The notes under the pieces were generated by a model, which was not told where the DNA came from, did no database searches, and saw only the letters and a list, made by a program, of their open reading frames with translations. Made by a program: the position numbers and the translations under genes. A DNA stretch of 64,000 nt from Paraburkholderia metrosideri. GTDB taxonomy: Bacteria; Pseudomonadota; Gammaproteobacteria; Burkholderiales; Burkholderiaceae. Location: contig NZ_CAJHCP010000009.1 in the NCBI RefSeq assembly GCF_904848625.1, positions 1 to 64,000 on the forward strand. The letters run 5' to 3'. Shown here piece after piece: positions 44,811 to 52,711 of this stretch. Numbering within the stretch: the first letter of the stretch is position 1; each line of letters starts with the position of its first letter.

Positions 44811-45494
44811 ATGCACAAATCCGCCGCGTCGCGAACCTCCGAACCCGGTACAACAGCCGAACAGGAGGCCTACCGCTTCCTGTTCCAGGCGATTTGCCAC
44901 GGCCGCTTCGCCACGGGTCAACGGATCGTTGCGGAGACCATTGCGGCGGAACTCTCGATGAGCCGCATGCCGGTGCGTGAAGCGCTGCGGCGCCTGCATG
45001 CCGAGGGCCTCGTGATCCTGCGCCCCAATCGAGGTGCGATTGTCCGAGGGCTGAGCATCGAGGAAGTCCAGGATATTTTCGACATGCGCGTCGCGCTCGA
45101 AGGCCTGGCAATACGCGTAGCGGCTACCCGCTGCACCGACGACCACCTGCTCACGCTGGAGCGTCTACTGGACGACATGGACGCCTCCGTCGGCGACGTC
45201 GAGTTGTGGGTCCAGCGTCATTGCACCTTCCACGAGTTCTTATGCAGCATCAGTGGCCGCACGCGTCTCTATGAGCAGATCTGCTCGCTCTACGCGTTGA
45301 TCGAAGGACCGATGCGACTGTGGATCGAGCAGGCAACCTTCAAACGCAAACGCGCCCGTGACGCTCATCAGGAGCTGATCGACGCGCTGCGCACCCGCGA
45401 CCCGGAAATCGCGGAGCGCGTAATGCGCGAACACATTGAGTCAACGGTGCCGCGTCTGGTCACCATCCTCGAAACCCCTGAATCTCGCGACTGA
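44811..45494 (+). CDS. GntR-family regulator with FCD domain
   Basis: 227 residues from the ATG at 44811. A winged HTH (about 15-75: IAAELSMSRMPVREALRRLHAEGLV) is followed by an FCD ligand domain (about 85-215: IFDMRVALEGLAIRVAA, FHEFLCSISG, DAHQELIDALRTRD, with His residues for the metal site). It precedes the ABC transporter and gamma-glutamyltransferase genes in the same direction and probably controls them. Confidence 0.92.
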   Translation: MHKSAASRTSEPGTTAEQEAYRFLFQAICHGRFATGQRIVAETIAAELSMSRMPVREALRRLHAEGLVILRPNRGAIVRGLSIEEVQDIFDMRVALEGLAIRVAATRCTDDHLLTLERLLDDMDASVGDVELWVQRHCTFHEFLCSISGRTRLYEQICSLYALIEGPMRLWIEQATFKRKRARDAHQELIDALRTRDPEIAERVMREHIESTVPRLVTILETPESRD

Positions 45495-45582
45495 CGGCTG
45501 CACGCGTGCCCGTAACCGGGTCCGGGCTGCGGTCGTTATGCCTGGGTGAGAGGCCGCTTTTCACAATAATAGGAACAAGCCG

Positions 45583-46404
45583 ATGTCTGAAAACATGATC
45601 ATGCGTTCTCGTCTCGCCGCCATTTGCGCGGGCGTGTCCATGCTGTTGCACGCAGGTATGACGTTCGCGGGGGACGCGCAGCCGGCGGGCCTGCTCAAGA
45701 GCGGCACGCTCGTCTATTGCTCGAGCATGGATGCGCCACCGCTCGCTTTCTACGACGAGCAGCAGCAACCGCAGGGATTCTCCGTCGACGTCGCACGCGA
45801 CGTGGCGAAGTCGCTCGGTAACCTGAAAGTCGAATGGCGGACCGTTCCGTTCAGCGGCCAGATTCCGGCACTGAAGGCGCGGCAGTGCGACCTGATCATC
45901 GGCCAGCTGTACGACAAGCCGGAGCGGCGCGAAATTATCGACATCATCAACTACATGTACTCGAGCCAATCGATCATGGTGCCTCGGGGCAATCCGAGGA
46001 AAGTACATTCGCTCGACGATCTGTCGGGCCAGAAGGTCGCGGTGATCAACGGTTCGACGATTCGCTCGCTGCTGGAAAAGGAAAACGACAAGCTCACCGG
46101 CGCGCATAAGCCGCCGATGAACATCGTTGTCTACAACACCGACGCCGATGCCTTCCAGGCGTTCCGGCTGCAGCAGGTCGACGCCTATGGCACGACAGCC
46201 GAAAGCGCCGCTCAATTTCAGAAAGCGTCTGGAAACATGTTCGAGGAAGCGGTATCCGGCTTCAGCCGGAATGCGACGGGCATCGGTGCACGCAAGGACG
46301 AACCGCTCAGCAGCGCCGTCGCGAAGGTCACCGCCGAGCTGACGAAGAGCGATCGTTACACGCACCTGCTCCAGAAGTGGAAGCTCGAGAACGAACGCTA
46401 TTAA
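45583..46404 (+). CDS. Amino-acid-type ABC transporter substrate-binding protein
   Basis: 273 residues: a signal peptide (to about residue 30, TFAGDA), then a family 3 solute-binding fold (GTLVYCSSMDAPPLAFYDEQQQPQGFSVDVARDVAK; LKARQCDLIIGQLYDKPERREIIDIINY; GQKVAVINGST). It starts the transporter trio. Ligands of this family are polar amino acids or small related compounds; the gamma-glutamyltransferase downstream suggests a glutamyl compound (inference). Confidence 0.92.
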   Translation: MSENMIMRSRLAAICAGVSMLLHAGMTFAGDAQPAGLLKSGTLVYCSSMDAPPLAFYDEQQQPQGFSVDVARDVAKSLGNLKVEWRTVPFSGQIPALKARQCDLIIGQLYDKPERREIIDIINYMYSSQSIMVPRGNPRKVHSLDDLSGQKVAVINGSTIRSLLEKENDKLTGAHKPPMNIVVYNTDADAFQAFRLQQVDAYGTTAESAAQFQKASGNMFEEAVSGFSRNATGIGARKDEPLSSAVAKVTAELTKSDRYTHLLQKWKLENERY

Positions 46405-46417
46405 GCTGGATGACGCC

Positions 46418-47185
46418 ATGAACTTCAGTTGGGAAATCTTCCGCAGGTTCTTAATGACGCCAAGTCCGGCCTATCTGCACGGACTCTGGTTGACCTGCGG
46501 AATCAGCATCTCGGCGATTCTGGTCGGCACGGTGCTCGGGTTCTTCGTCGCGTTGCTGCGAGTATCGCCAAGCCGTCCGCTGCAGTATGTCGCGCGCGGC
46601 TACATCTGGGTCATGCGCGGCACGCCGTTGCTGGTGCAGATCGTGTTCCTGTACACCGCATTCGCGGCCGCCGATATTTTCCGCTTCCACGATCTCGACT
46701 TCGGTGTATTCACTCTACCCGGCAACATCCAGGCGGCGGTGCTCGCGCTCGGAATGAATTCCGCTGCGTATATGGCGGAAATCATTCGTGCTGGCCTGAG
46801 CTCCGTCGATCGAGGCCAGTACGAAGCGTCGCGTTCGCTCGGCATGTCGTCGGCGCTGCTGATGCGGCGCATCGTACTGCCGCAGGCGCTGCGCGTGATC
46901 GTGCCGCCGATGGGCAACGAGTTCAACGTCATGCTGAAGAACACGACGCTCGTTAGCGTAATCGGCGTGCCGGAGCTGATGCTCAGCACCCAGATGGTCA
47001 CGTCGGTCAATTTCCGGGTGTTCGAGCTGTACCTCGTGCTCGCGATCTATTTCCTGCTGCTGACGACGCTGTGGGGCTTTGTCCAGCGCCGTCTCGAAGC
47101 GCACTACGGCCGTGGCGATTTGAGCGTGACCTCGGGCAACCGCCTGTTCGGTGCGCAAACCATGAAGCTTCTGAGAGGGCGTTGA
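46418..47185 (+). CDS. Amino-acid-type ABC transporter permease
   Basis: 255 residues, about five TMs. The HisM/GlnP-type permease domain begins LHGLWLTCGISISAILVGTVLG; the EAA loop reads YEASRSLGMSSALLMRRIVLPQALRVIVPP, which couples to the ATPase. A single permease gene is present, so it probably works as a homodimer. It lies 13 bp after the binding protein and 1 bp before the ATPase. Confidence 0.94.
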   Translation: MNFSWEIFRRFLMTPSPAYLHGLWLTCGISISAILVGTVLGFFVALLRVSPSRPLQYVARGYIWVMRGTPLLVQIVFLYTAFAAADIFRFHDLDFGVFTLPGNIQAAVLALGMNSAAYMAEIIRAGLSSVDRGQYEASRSLGMSSALLMRRIVLPQALRVIVPPMGNEFNVMLKNTTLVSVIGVPELMLSTQMVTSVNFRVFELYLVLAIYFLLLTTLWGFVQRRLEAHYGRGDLSVTSGNRLFGAQTMKLLRGR

Positions 47186-47186
47186 G

Positions 47187-47999
47187 GTGAATCAGACAGC
47201 TGAAATCATTATCGAAGCATCGGACGTTCATAAGTCGTTCGGCGCGACCAAAGTACTCAACGGCATATCGTTGAGCGTGGCGAAAGGCGAGGTGGTGGTG
47301 CTGATCGGTTCCTCGGGTTCCGGGAAGACCACCTTCATCCGTTGCCTGAACCTGCTCGAAACTTTCGACTCCGGCCGCGTGCGCGTGAACGGGCGCCTCC
47401 TTGGCTATGTTGAACGTGCGAACGGCGATGTGGTTCGCGATTCCGCCCGCGAACTCGCGCGGCAGCGCCGGGACATCGGCATGGTGTTCCAGCGCTTCAA
47501 TCTGTTTCCGCACATGACCGCGCTCGAAAACATCGTCGAAGCGCCGATCCACGTGTTGAAAACACCCAAGGGCGACGCGATTCAGGAGGCGAAGCGTCTG
47601 CTCGCGCGTGTCGGCCTCGTGGATCGGGCCGATCACTATCCGTCGCAGTTATCCGGTGGTCAGCAACAGCGTGTCGCGATTGCTCGCGCATTGGCGATGC
47701 AGCCGAAGGTTCTGCTGTTCGACGAGCCCACCAGCGCGCTGGACCCAGAGACGGTCGGCGAGGTGCTGCAGGTGATGAAGGAACTGGCCGAGGACGGAAT
47801 GACGATGGTCGTCGTTACGCACGAAATGGAGTTTGCTCGGGAAGTCGCGCACCGCGTCGTCGTGCTGGATCAGGGCGAGTTGATCGAAGAGGGTCCACCC
47901 GAGCAGATATTCACCGCGCCGGCGCATGCGCGCACCCGCGCGTTCCTGCGTCGCACGCTGAAGCCTGCGCCGGTGCTGGCGCCGCTGTCGCCAACCTGA
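47187..47999 (+). CDS. Amino-acid-type ABC transporter ATPase
   Basis: 270 residues from a GTG at 47187. Walker A GSSGSGKTT (about 37-45), the Q-loop VFQRFNLFPHMT, the signature LSGGQQQR, Walker B VLLFDEPTSALDP and the H-loop VVVTHEM are all intact. GlnQ/HisP type. It energises the transporter encoded by the two preceding genes. A strong terminator follows 28 bp downstream. Confidence 0.95.
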   Translation: MNQTAEIIIEASDVHKSFGATKVLNGISLSVAKGEVVVLIGSSGSGKTTFIRCLNLLETFDSGRVRVNGRLLGYVERANGDVVRDSARELARQRRDIGMVFQRFNLFPHMTALENIVEAPIHVLKTPKGDAIQEAKRLLARVGLVDRADHYPSQLSGGQQQRVAIARALAMQPKVLLFDEPTSALDPETVGEVLQVMKELAEDGMTMVVVTHEMEFAREVAHRVVVLDQGELIEEGPPEQIFTAPAHARTRAFLRRTLKPAPVLAPLSPT

Positions 48000-48027
48000 C
48001 GTTAGGCGGGGCACTTGCTGATTCCGT

Positions 48028-48058
48028 CGCGCCGCGTTTGCGGCGCGGCGTTTTTTTT
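48028..48058 (+). terminator. Rho-independent terminator after the ABC ATPase gene
   Basis: CGCGCCGC at 48028-48035, loop GTTT, and GCGGCGCG at 48040-48047 form a perfect 8-bp GC stem; after GCG a run of eight T occupies 48051-48058. It would end the GntR/ABC transcript, so the gamma-glutamyltransferase gene may be transcribed separately or by read-through. Confidence 0.88.
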
Positions 48059-48136
48059 GAAGGCGTGCGCGGGTGAGAAGGCTGACATGCGGCCTCATCC
48101 AGCTTGCGCTTCTCAACTGACTGGAGAACGGTTCTT

Positions 48137-49729
48137 ATGCGTAACTTCGAGATGCCTGGCCGCTCGCTTGCGTTCGCCCGCAATGGCATGGCCGCGACAT
48201 CGCACCCTGGCGCAACGCTTGCGGCGCTCAACATACTCGCTGCCGGCGGCAACGCGATGGATGCGGCGATCGCTGCCTGCGCGGTGCAATGCGTCGTCGA
48301 GCCGGGGTCGACCGGGGTCGGCGGCGATTGCTTCGTACTGTATTCGCGCGGCGGCACGGACGATATCGTCGCCTACGACGGCGCGGGCTGGGCGCCTGCG
48401 GACGCCACCGTCGAACGGATGCGACAGCTTGGCGTGGAAACGATTGCGCGGCATTCCGCGCATGCCGTGACGGTGCCGGGCGCTGTGCACGCGTGGACCA
48501 CACTGCATCGCGATCACGGCCGGCTGCCACTGCGCGACATTTTCGCGCCCGCGATCCGGTATGCGGAGGAGGGCTACGCGGTCACGCCGAGAGTCGCCGC
48601 AGACTGGTCGAGTGAAGTTGATTTGCTGTCGCTCGACAAGAGCGCCCGCGCGGCGATGCTGATTGACGGTGCTGCTCCAAAGCCCGGCGCGGTGCACCGG
48701 CAGCCGCTGCTCGCTAACACCCTGCGCGCGATTGCCGAGGAAGGACGCGACGCGTTCTACCGCGGCCCACTTGCTTCTGCGATGGTCGCGCATTTGCGGA
48801 CGCACGGCGGCCTGCATTCGCTCGACGATTTTGCGGACTATCACGGCGAGTACGTGACGCCGATTCGCGCGTCGTTTCGCGGCTACGAAGTCGTCGAGTG
48901 TCCGCCGAGCGGGCAGGGTGTCGTAGCGCTGATGATCCTCAAGATTCTCGAGAAATTCGCCGCCGACGGCGATCCGCTCGACGCCGATCGCGTCCATCGG
49001 GAAATCGAAGCGGCAAAGCTTGCTTATTCGATGCGGGACGCGGTATTGGGCGATCCGCGACAGCATAAGGTCGACGTTGACTGGCTGTTGTCCGATGCAC
49101 TTGCCACCAGCTTACGCGACCGCATCGATCTGGAACGGGCACTGCCGCCTGCACCGGCGCTCACACCAGCCGAGCACCAGGACACGGTTTATATCACGGT
49201 GGTCGATCGCGACCGCAACTGTGTGAGCTTCATCAATTCTCTGTTTCACCCCTTTGGCAGCGGCTTGATGGCACCGGATTCCGGCGTGCTGCTGCACAAC
49301 CGCGGACAGAGCTTCGTCGTCGAGCCTGAGCACCCGAATGCTATTGGTCCGCATAAGCGCCCGATGCATACGATCATTCCGGGCATGGTCACGCAAGGCG
49401 GGCGCGTACGCATGAATTTCGGCGTGATGGGCGGCCACTATCAGGCGCTGGGCCATGCGCACTTCCTGTCGAAGGTGCTTCACTACGGATTGGATATGCA
49501 ATCGGCGATGGACCTGCCGCGCATTTTCCCGCGCCCTGGCACCGACGGTGTCGAGGTCGAGGCGACCATGCCCGCGTCGGTCTGCGCGGCGCTGACAGAG
49601 CGCGGCTTCAGGCTTTCTCCATCGCCGTCCGCAATCGGCGGTTCGCAGGCGATATGGATCGACTGGGACCAAGGCGTTCTCGTCGGTGCGTCGGATCACC
49701 GGAAGGACGGCTGCGCGCTGGGTTATTGA
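48137..49729 (+). CDS. Gamma-glutamyltransferase-family Ntn hydrolase
   Basis: 530 residues from the ATG at 48137 (GGAG upstream). Family phrases are GMAATSHPGATLAALNILAAGGNAMDAA at the start, STGVGGDCF, and the self-processing site EHQDTVYITVVDRD, where Thr350 would be the N-terminal nucleophile of the small subunit. GVMGGHYQALGHA lies near the end. No signal peptide is visible, unlike secreted GGT, so it should act in the cytoplasm. This resembles GGT-like amidohydrolases (for example oxamate amidohydrolase or cephalosporin acylase-like types) as much as true GGT. With the adjacent ABC importer it likely hydrolyses an imported amide or glutamyl compound. Confidence 0.88.
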   Translation: MRNFEMPGRSLAFARNGMAATSHPGATLAALNILAAGGNAMDAAIAACAVQCVVEPGSTGVGGDCFVLYSRGGTDDIVAYDGAGWAPADATVERMRQLGVETIARHSAHAVTVPGAVHAWTTLHRDHGRLPLRDIFAPAIRYAEEGYAVTPRVAADWSSEVDLLSLDKSARAAMLIDGAAPKPGAVHRQPLLANTLRAIAEEGRDAFYRGPLASAMVAHLRTHGGLHSLDDFADYHGEYVTPIRASFRGYEVVECPPSGQGVVALMILKILEKFAADGDPLDADRVHREIEAAKLAYSMRDAVLGDPRQHKVDVDWLLSDALATSLRDRIDLERALPPAPALTPAEHQDTVYITVVDRDRNCVSFINSLFHPFGSGLMAPDSGVLLHNRGQSFVVEPEHPNAIGPHKRPMHTIIPGMVTQGGRVRMNFGVMGGHYQALGHAHFLSKVLHYGLDMQSAMDLPRIFPRPGTDGVEVEATMPASVCAALTERGFRLSPSPSAIGGSQAIWIDWDQGVLVGASDHRKDGCALGY

Positions 49730-49981
49730 GCGAGTGATCCGCCGATCAAGGACGCATTGGCCTGAATGGAAACGCGCGGACCGGTGGGCGGATTTACATG
49801 GCGTATCTGCCGAGTCAGCGCTTATCGACCACGGAGCGGCATCTTTAATCGATCGCGCCTGATTGCACAATCGGGCGGCGGGCCTGCCGTGCTCGTCCGC
49901 CTGTCGTCAATCAAAGCCTAAGTGCGTTATGGCGCAGGCGCAACGGCGCCTTTGTCGTACGAATGCCCCCACCGAAACCGT

Positions 49982-50009
49982 TTGACATCTGCGCAGCGGC
50001 CCGTACAAT
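49982..50009 (+). promoter_or_regulatory. phaP: Sigma-70-type promoter of the phasin gene
   Basis: A perfect -35 box TTGACA at 49982-49987 and a TACAAT -10 box at 50004-50009 are separated by 16 bp. Transcription should start near 50016, leaving a leader of about 94 bases. Confidence 0.72.
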
Positions 50010-50016
50010 GAGCTTC

Positions 50017-50033
50017 ATGTTGCACCGCAACAT
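50017..50033. promoter_or_regulatory. Inverted repeat at the phasin transcription start (possible PhaR operator)
   Basis: ATGTTGC and GCAACAT form a perfect 7-bp inverted repeat around ACC, right at the predicted start site. PhaR repressors of PHA-producing bacteria control phasin genes and prefer TGC/GCA-type repeats; the location fits repression by blocking initiation. Assignment to PhaR is inference. Confidence 0.5.
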
Positions 50034-50109
50034 TCACGCTTGACTGCCGTCACACCTAGTTGTCTGGTGGCATCCGAAGTCCCATGCCCACTTACCTTCC
50101 GGAGCAAAG

Positions 50110-50601
50110 ATGAGCACTGTTACCCCTCAGCAATTGATCGCCGCCCAGCAAGCCAACCTCGACACATTTTTTGGCGTGGCGAACAAGGCATTTGCGGGCT
50201 TTGAAAAACTGGTCGCGTTGAATCTGCAAGTTAGCAAGGCGGCTCTCGCTGAAAGCCAGGACCTCGTCACCAAGGCCATTTCGGCCGGCAACCCGGGTGC
50301 GCTGCTCGCATTGCAAGCAAGCCTTTCCCAGCCTGCTGCGGAAAAAGCGATTGCTTACGGCCGCAGCGTTCACGAAATCGTGTCCGACGTTCAGCACGAG
50401 ATTTCGGCTGTTGCGACGGCGCAGGGCGAGCAATTGCAGCGCGATACCCAAGGGTTCGTCGAAAGCCTCAAGAAGAGCGCGCCGGTTGGAAGCGAATCAG
50501 CTATCGCCGCGTGGAATTCGGTTTTCTCTGCGGCCAACGCGACCTACGAATCGGCGAACAAGGCTGCAAAGCAGTTTGTTGCGACAGTCTCGACGGTTTA
50601 A
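50110..50601 (+). CDS. phaP: Phasin, PHA granule-associated protein
   Basis: 163 residues, almost wholly helical and Ala-rich, starting MSTVTPQQLIAAQQANLDTFFGVANKAFAGFEKLVALNLQ, the standard betaproteobacterial PhaP beginning, with Ala/Gln heptad-like patterning to the end. Phasins coat polyhydroxyalkanoate granules and set their size and number. It stands alone with its own promoter and a strong terminator, in keeping with high, regulated expression. No PHA synthase is in the window. Confidence 0.95.
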   Translation: MSTVTPQQLIAAQQANLDTFFGVANKAFAGFEKLVALNLQVSKAALAESQDLVTKAISAGNPGALLALQASLSQPAAEKAIAYGRSVHEIVSDVQHEISAVATAQGEQLQRDTQGFVESLKKSAPVGSESAIAAWNSVFSAANATYESANKAAKQFVATVSTV

Positions 50602-50638
50602 TAAGACTCCGGTCGTCCGTTACGCTGGTGGCTTGATC

Positions 50639-50668
50639 AATGCGAACTTCGGTTCGCATTTGTCTTTT
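50639..50668 (+). terminator. Rho-independent terminator after the phasin gene
   Basis: AATGCGAAC (50639-50647), tetraloop TTCG and GTTCGCATT (50652-50660) form a perfect 9-bp stem with a very stable loop, followed by TGTCTTTT. Confidence 0.9.
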
Positions 50669-50758
50669 CAGAGCCGGACGTAGCAGGAAGTGGCGACCTG
50701 ACAAGGTGTTGGCTGAAGTATCGTGTCAACTCACGGAACGAATCAACGGACAAACCGC

Positions 50759-51271
50759 ATGGACGACCGATTTCACAGGCGAGAACTGCTGCTTCATCTT
50801 GGCGATATGCTCGAAGCGTCAAGCCGTTTAGCAAGAGGAGATGCGCGCGATACTCCGGTGGTCCGGCGGGTTCGCGAAGACGTATCGTTGCGGAAGTTTT
50901 CGTTTCTGCCGATGCTGGCTGCAACGATGACCGTATCTGAGTTCTGCGCAGGAGCCGTTAGCGCTTTTTCCCGCTGGCCTGCGGAGCTGCTTGAGGTAGA
51001 ACTGAATCGGGATGCACTAGCGTCATCTGTTCAACTCAATCTCTTTGGCGGTAATCGTGATGGCTGGAACGCATATATCGCTGGCGTCCAGAAGAAGGTG
51101 CCCTGGTTTGGAGTTGGGCTGCCCGAAGTGACAGCGAACGCGCCTGCCGAGCCGGCGGGGAGCGCCGTAGACAACCCGACGTCGTTCGAATCGACGGATA
51201 AAGGCGTGTCACCCACCGGGCACGGTCTATCCAGTGAGAAAAAGGGCTGGCCTTGGCCAGAAGCGGGCTAG
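50759..51271 (+). CDS. Hypothetical protein downstream of the phasin
   Basis: 170 residues from the ATG at 50759; a GTG at 50723 is an alternative. It has no signal peptide or clear TM. The first 130 residues contain a helical, partly hydrophobic region (FLPMLAATMTVSEFCAGAVSAFSRWPAELL), and the C-terminal 45 are Ser/Pro/Gly-rich and probably disordered. I recognise no family. The length and helical character near a phasin raise the possibility of a granule-related role, but that is weak. Confidence 0.5.
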   Translation: MDDRFHRRELLLHLGDMLEASSRLARGDARDTPVVRRVREDVSLRKFSFLPMLAATMTVSEFCAGAVSAFSRWPAELLEVELNRDALASSVQLNLFGGNRDGWNAYIAGVQKKVPWFGVGLPEVTANAPAEPAGSAVDNPTSFESTDKGVSPTGHGLSSEKKGWPWPEAG

Positions 51272-51501
51272 GCGTCCTGATGGCGGCTACGCCGCGGCAG
51301 TTATCCGCTAGTTTCGCAAGCGCGTCCAACTGCCACCAGCCTCTATAGTCGCAGCCCCACCGAGCGGTTTGCGCGTCGTCCGTGGCTTATTTATCCTACC
51401 ATCGGACGGATTGTGCATTGCAGCGGCCTGTACTCTGCGAAGGTTAGCGCAGCGCGAAGCAGACCGGTCTTCGCGCAATGCCTGATTAAAGAAGGAAGGC
51501 C

Positions 51502-51810
51502 ATGGCCAGCCACTCCTGCGTACCGTATCGTGGACATGGAATCGAGGTCCATGTCAGCCCAGATCCAACAGGGACGTTGGGCGCCAACGTGGTTGGCTTC
51601 GCGCTTCGCTGGACGGTGTCATCGCCGGACGCGCCGCACGATGAACTGATCAGCTTTGCGGAGCAGTGCGTTTTCATTTCCGAATTTGACGCACTGACCT
51701 ATGGGGAGGCTCGCGCTCATTCGTTTATCGATCATATGCTGTCGCTGCCCGCGTCGACAAAAGACGCTGCGGATAAGCAAGGCAGCACCGAGCAAACATC
51801 CAGATCCTGA
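51502..51810 (+). CDS. Small conserved-type hypothetical protein
   Basis: 102 residues from the ATG at 51502 with AAGGAAGG just upstream. The N-terminal half looks like a small beta domain (GIEVHVSPDPTGTLGANVVGFALRWTV), then a helical FSEFDALTYGEARAHSFIDHML-like segment and a polar tail. Burkholderia genomes hold many such single-domain proteins; the function is unknown. Confidence 0.55.
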   Translation: MASHSCVPYRGHGIEVHVSPDPTGTLGANVVGFALRWTVSSPDAPHDELISFAEQCVFISEFDALTYGEARAHSFIDHMLSLPASTKDAADKQGSTEQTSRS

Positions 51811-52053
51811 TTGGCTCGCCATTGCGGTGCGCAACGTCGGAGGCGTCGATCGAGATCAAGATCGTCATGCGGGTAATGTCGTCGGGGTGCGGGTTGCCGG
51901 GTCGTGGTTGCGGGTACGGGTGCGGCAGTTCGAATCGGCTGGGAGGCGTGTCCTTAAGGGTCCCTTAAGCCTCCGCCTTACATAGTTCGGCAAATTGCAA
52001 TTCGCCCGACTGACGCAGGACGACAGCTTTCTGACGTCCCATTCCTCAAGCCC

Positions 52054-52512
52054 ATGAACATTCACCGAAATCTTAAGCGAGCCGGTTTGCGCTCCACGCG
52101 CGCGCGTGTGCTGGTGCTGGAGTTTTTTCAACAGCGCGCTCACGACCACCTTAACGCCGAGCGGGTTTATAGCCTGCTGAACCAAGAGATCCGCAATGTG
52201 AGTTTGTCCACCGTCTACCGGGTGCTGAATGAACTCACGGACGCGAAGTTGCTAAGCGGCATCACGTTCGGCGACGGCCACATGGCCTATGAGTTGAATG
52301 ACGGCGTCCGGCATGACCACATCGTGTGCACGGTGTGCGGCAGCATCCGCGAATTTTTCGATCCGCAGATCGAGGCGCGGCAGCAGGCCGTCGCGGATGA
52401 TCTCGATTTCAGCGTGTCGGGGCGGCAACTCGTACTGTTTGGTCTGTGCGCGGAATGCAGGGAGCGCGGTGCTCATGTGAAGAGGGCGATACCAAGCAGC
52501 ATCGCGCGTTAG
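52054..52512 (+). CDS. Fur-family metalloregulator
   Basis: 152 residues: a winged-helix domain (about 1-80: LRSTRARVLVLEFF, HLNAERVYSLL, SLSTVYRVLNELTDAKLL) and a dimerisation/metal domain with the HDHIVCTVCG and LCAEC cysteine pairs of a structural zinc site. It is Fur-like rather than Zur or PerR, but the metal cannot be assigned from sequence. It lies next to, and converges with, the multicopper oxidase gene (199 bp between stops). Confidence 0.9.
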   Translation: MNIHRNLKRAGLRSTRARVLVLEFFQQRAHDHLNAERVYSLLNQEIRNVSLSTVYRVLNELTDAKLLSGITFGDGHMAYELNDGVRHDHIVCTVCGSIREFFDPQIEARQQAVADDLDFSVSGRQLVLFGLCAECRERGAHVKRAIPSSIAR

Positions 52513-52711
52513 CGGGATGAGTCCGCTGACGGGCGGCGCAGACTCACCTCATCACGCTATGGCGCTTTGGGCCCACCGGCCGTCATTGAATGGCCATCGT
52601 TCAACGTCTGCAAAGTCAACATTGTCGCGATTGCGCGACGGCAGTTCGTTGAACTTGTCGACCTTGCCGCCGGCGCGTTTCGTGCATCACTTAGCCGTAT
52701 CGCGCTTTACG

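Larger units (their letters stand above)
49730..50109. other. 380-bp region upstream of the phasin gene
   Basis: No gene is seen. The 3' part contains the phasin promoter, an inverted repeat and a GGAG ribosome-binding site at about 50100. The 5' part (49730-49970) shows nothing recognisable. Confidence 0.5.

Noticed and set aside
45460..46419. 319-codon minus-strand frame opposite the ABC binding protein
   Set aside because: Shadow frame; the plus-strand gene has a signal peptide, motifs and operon context.
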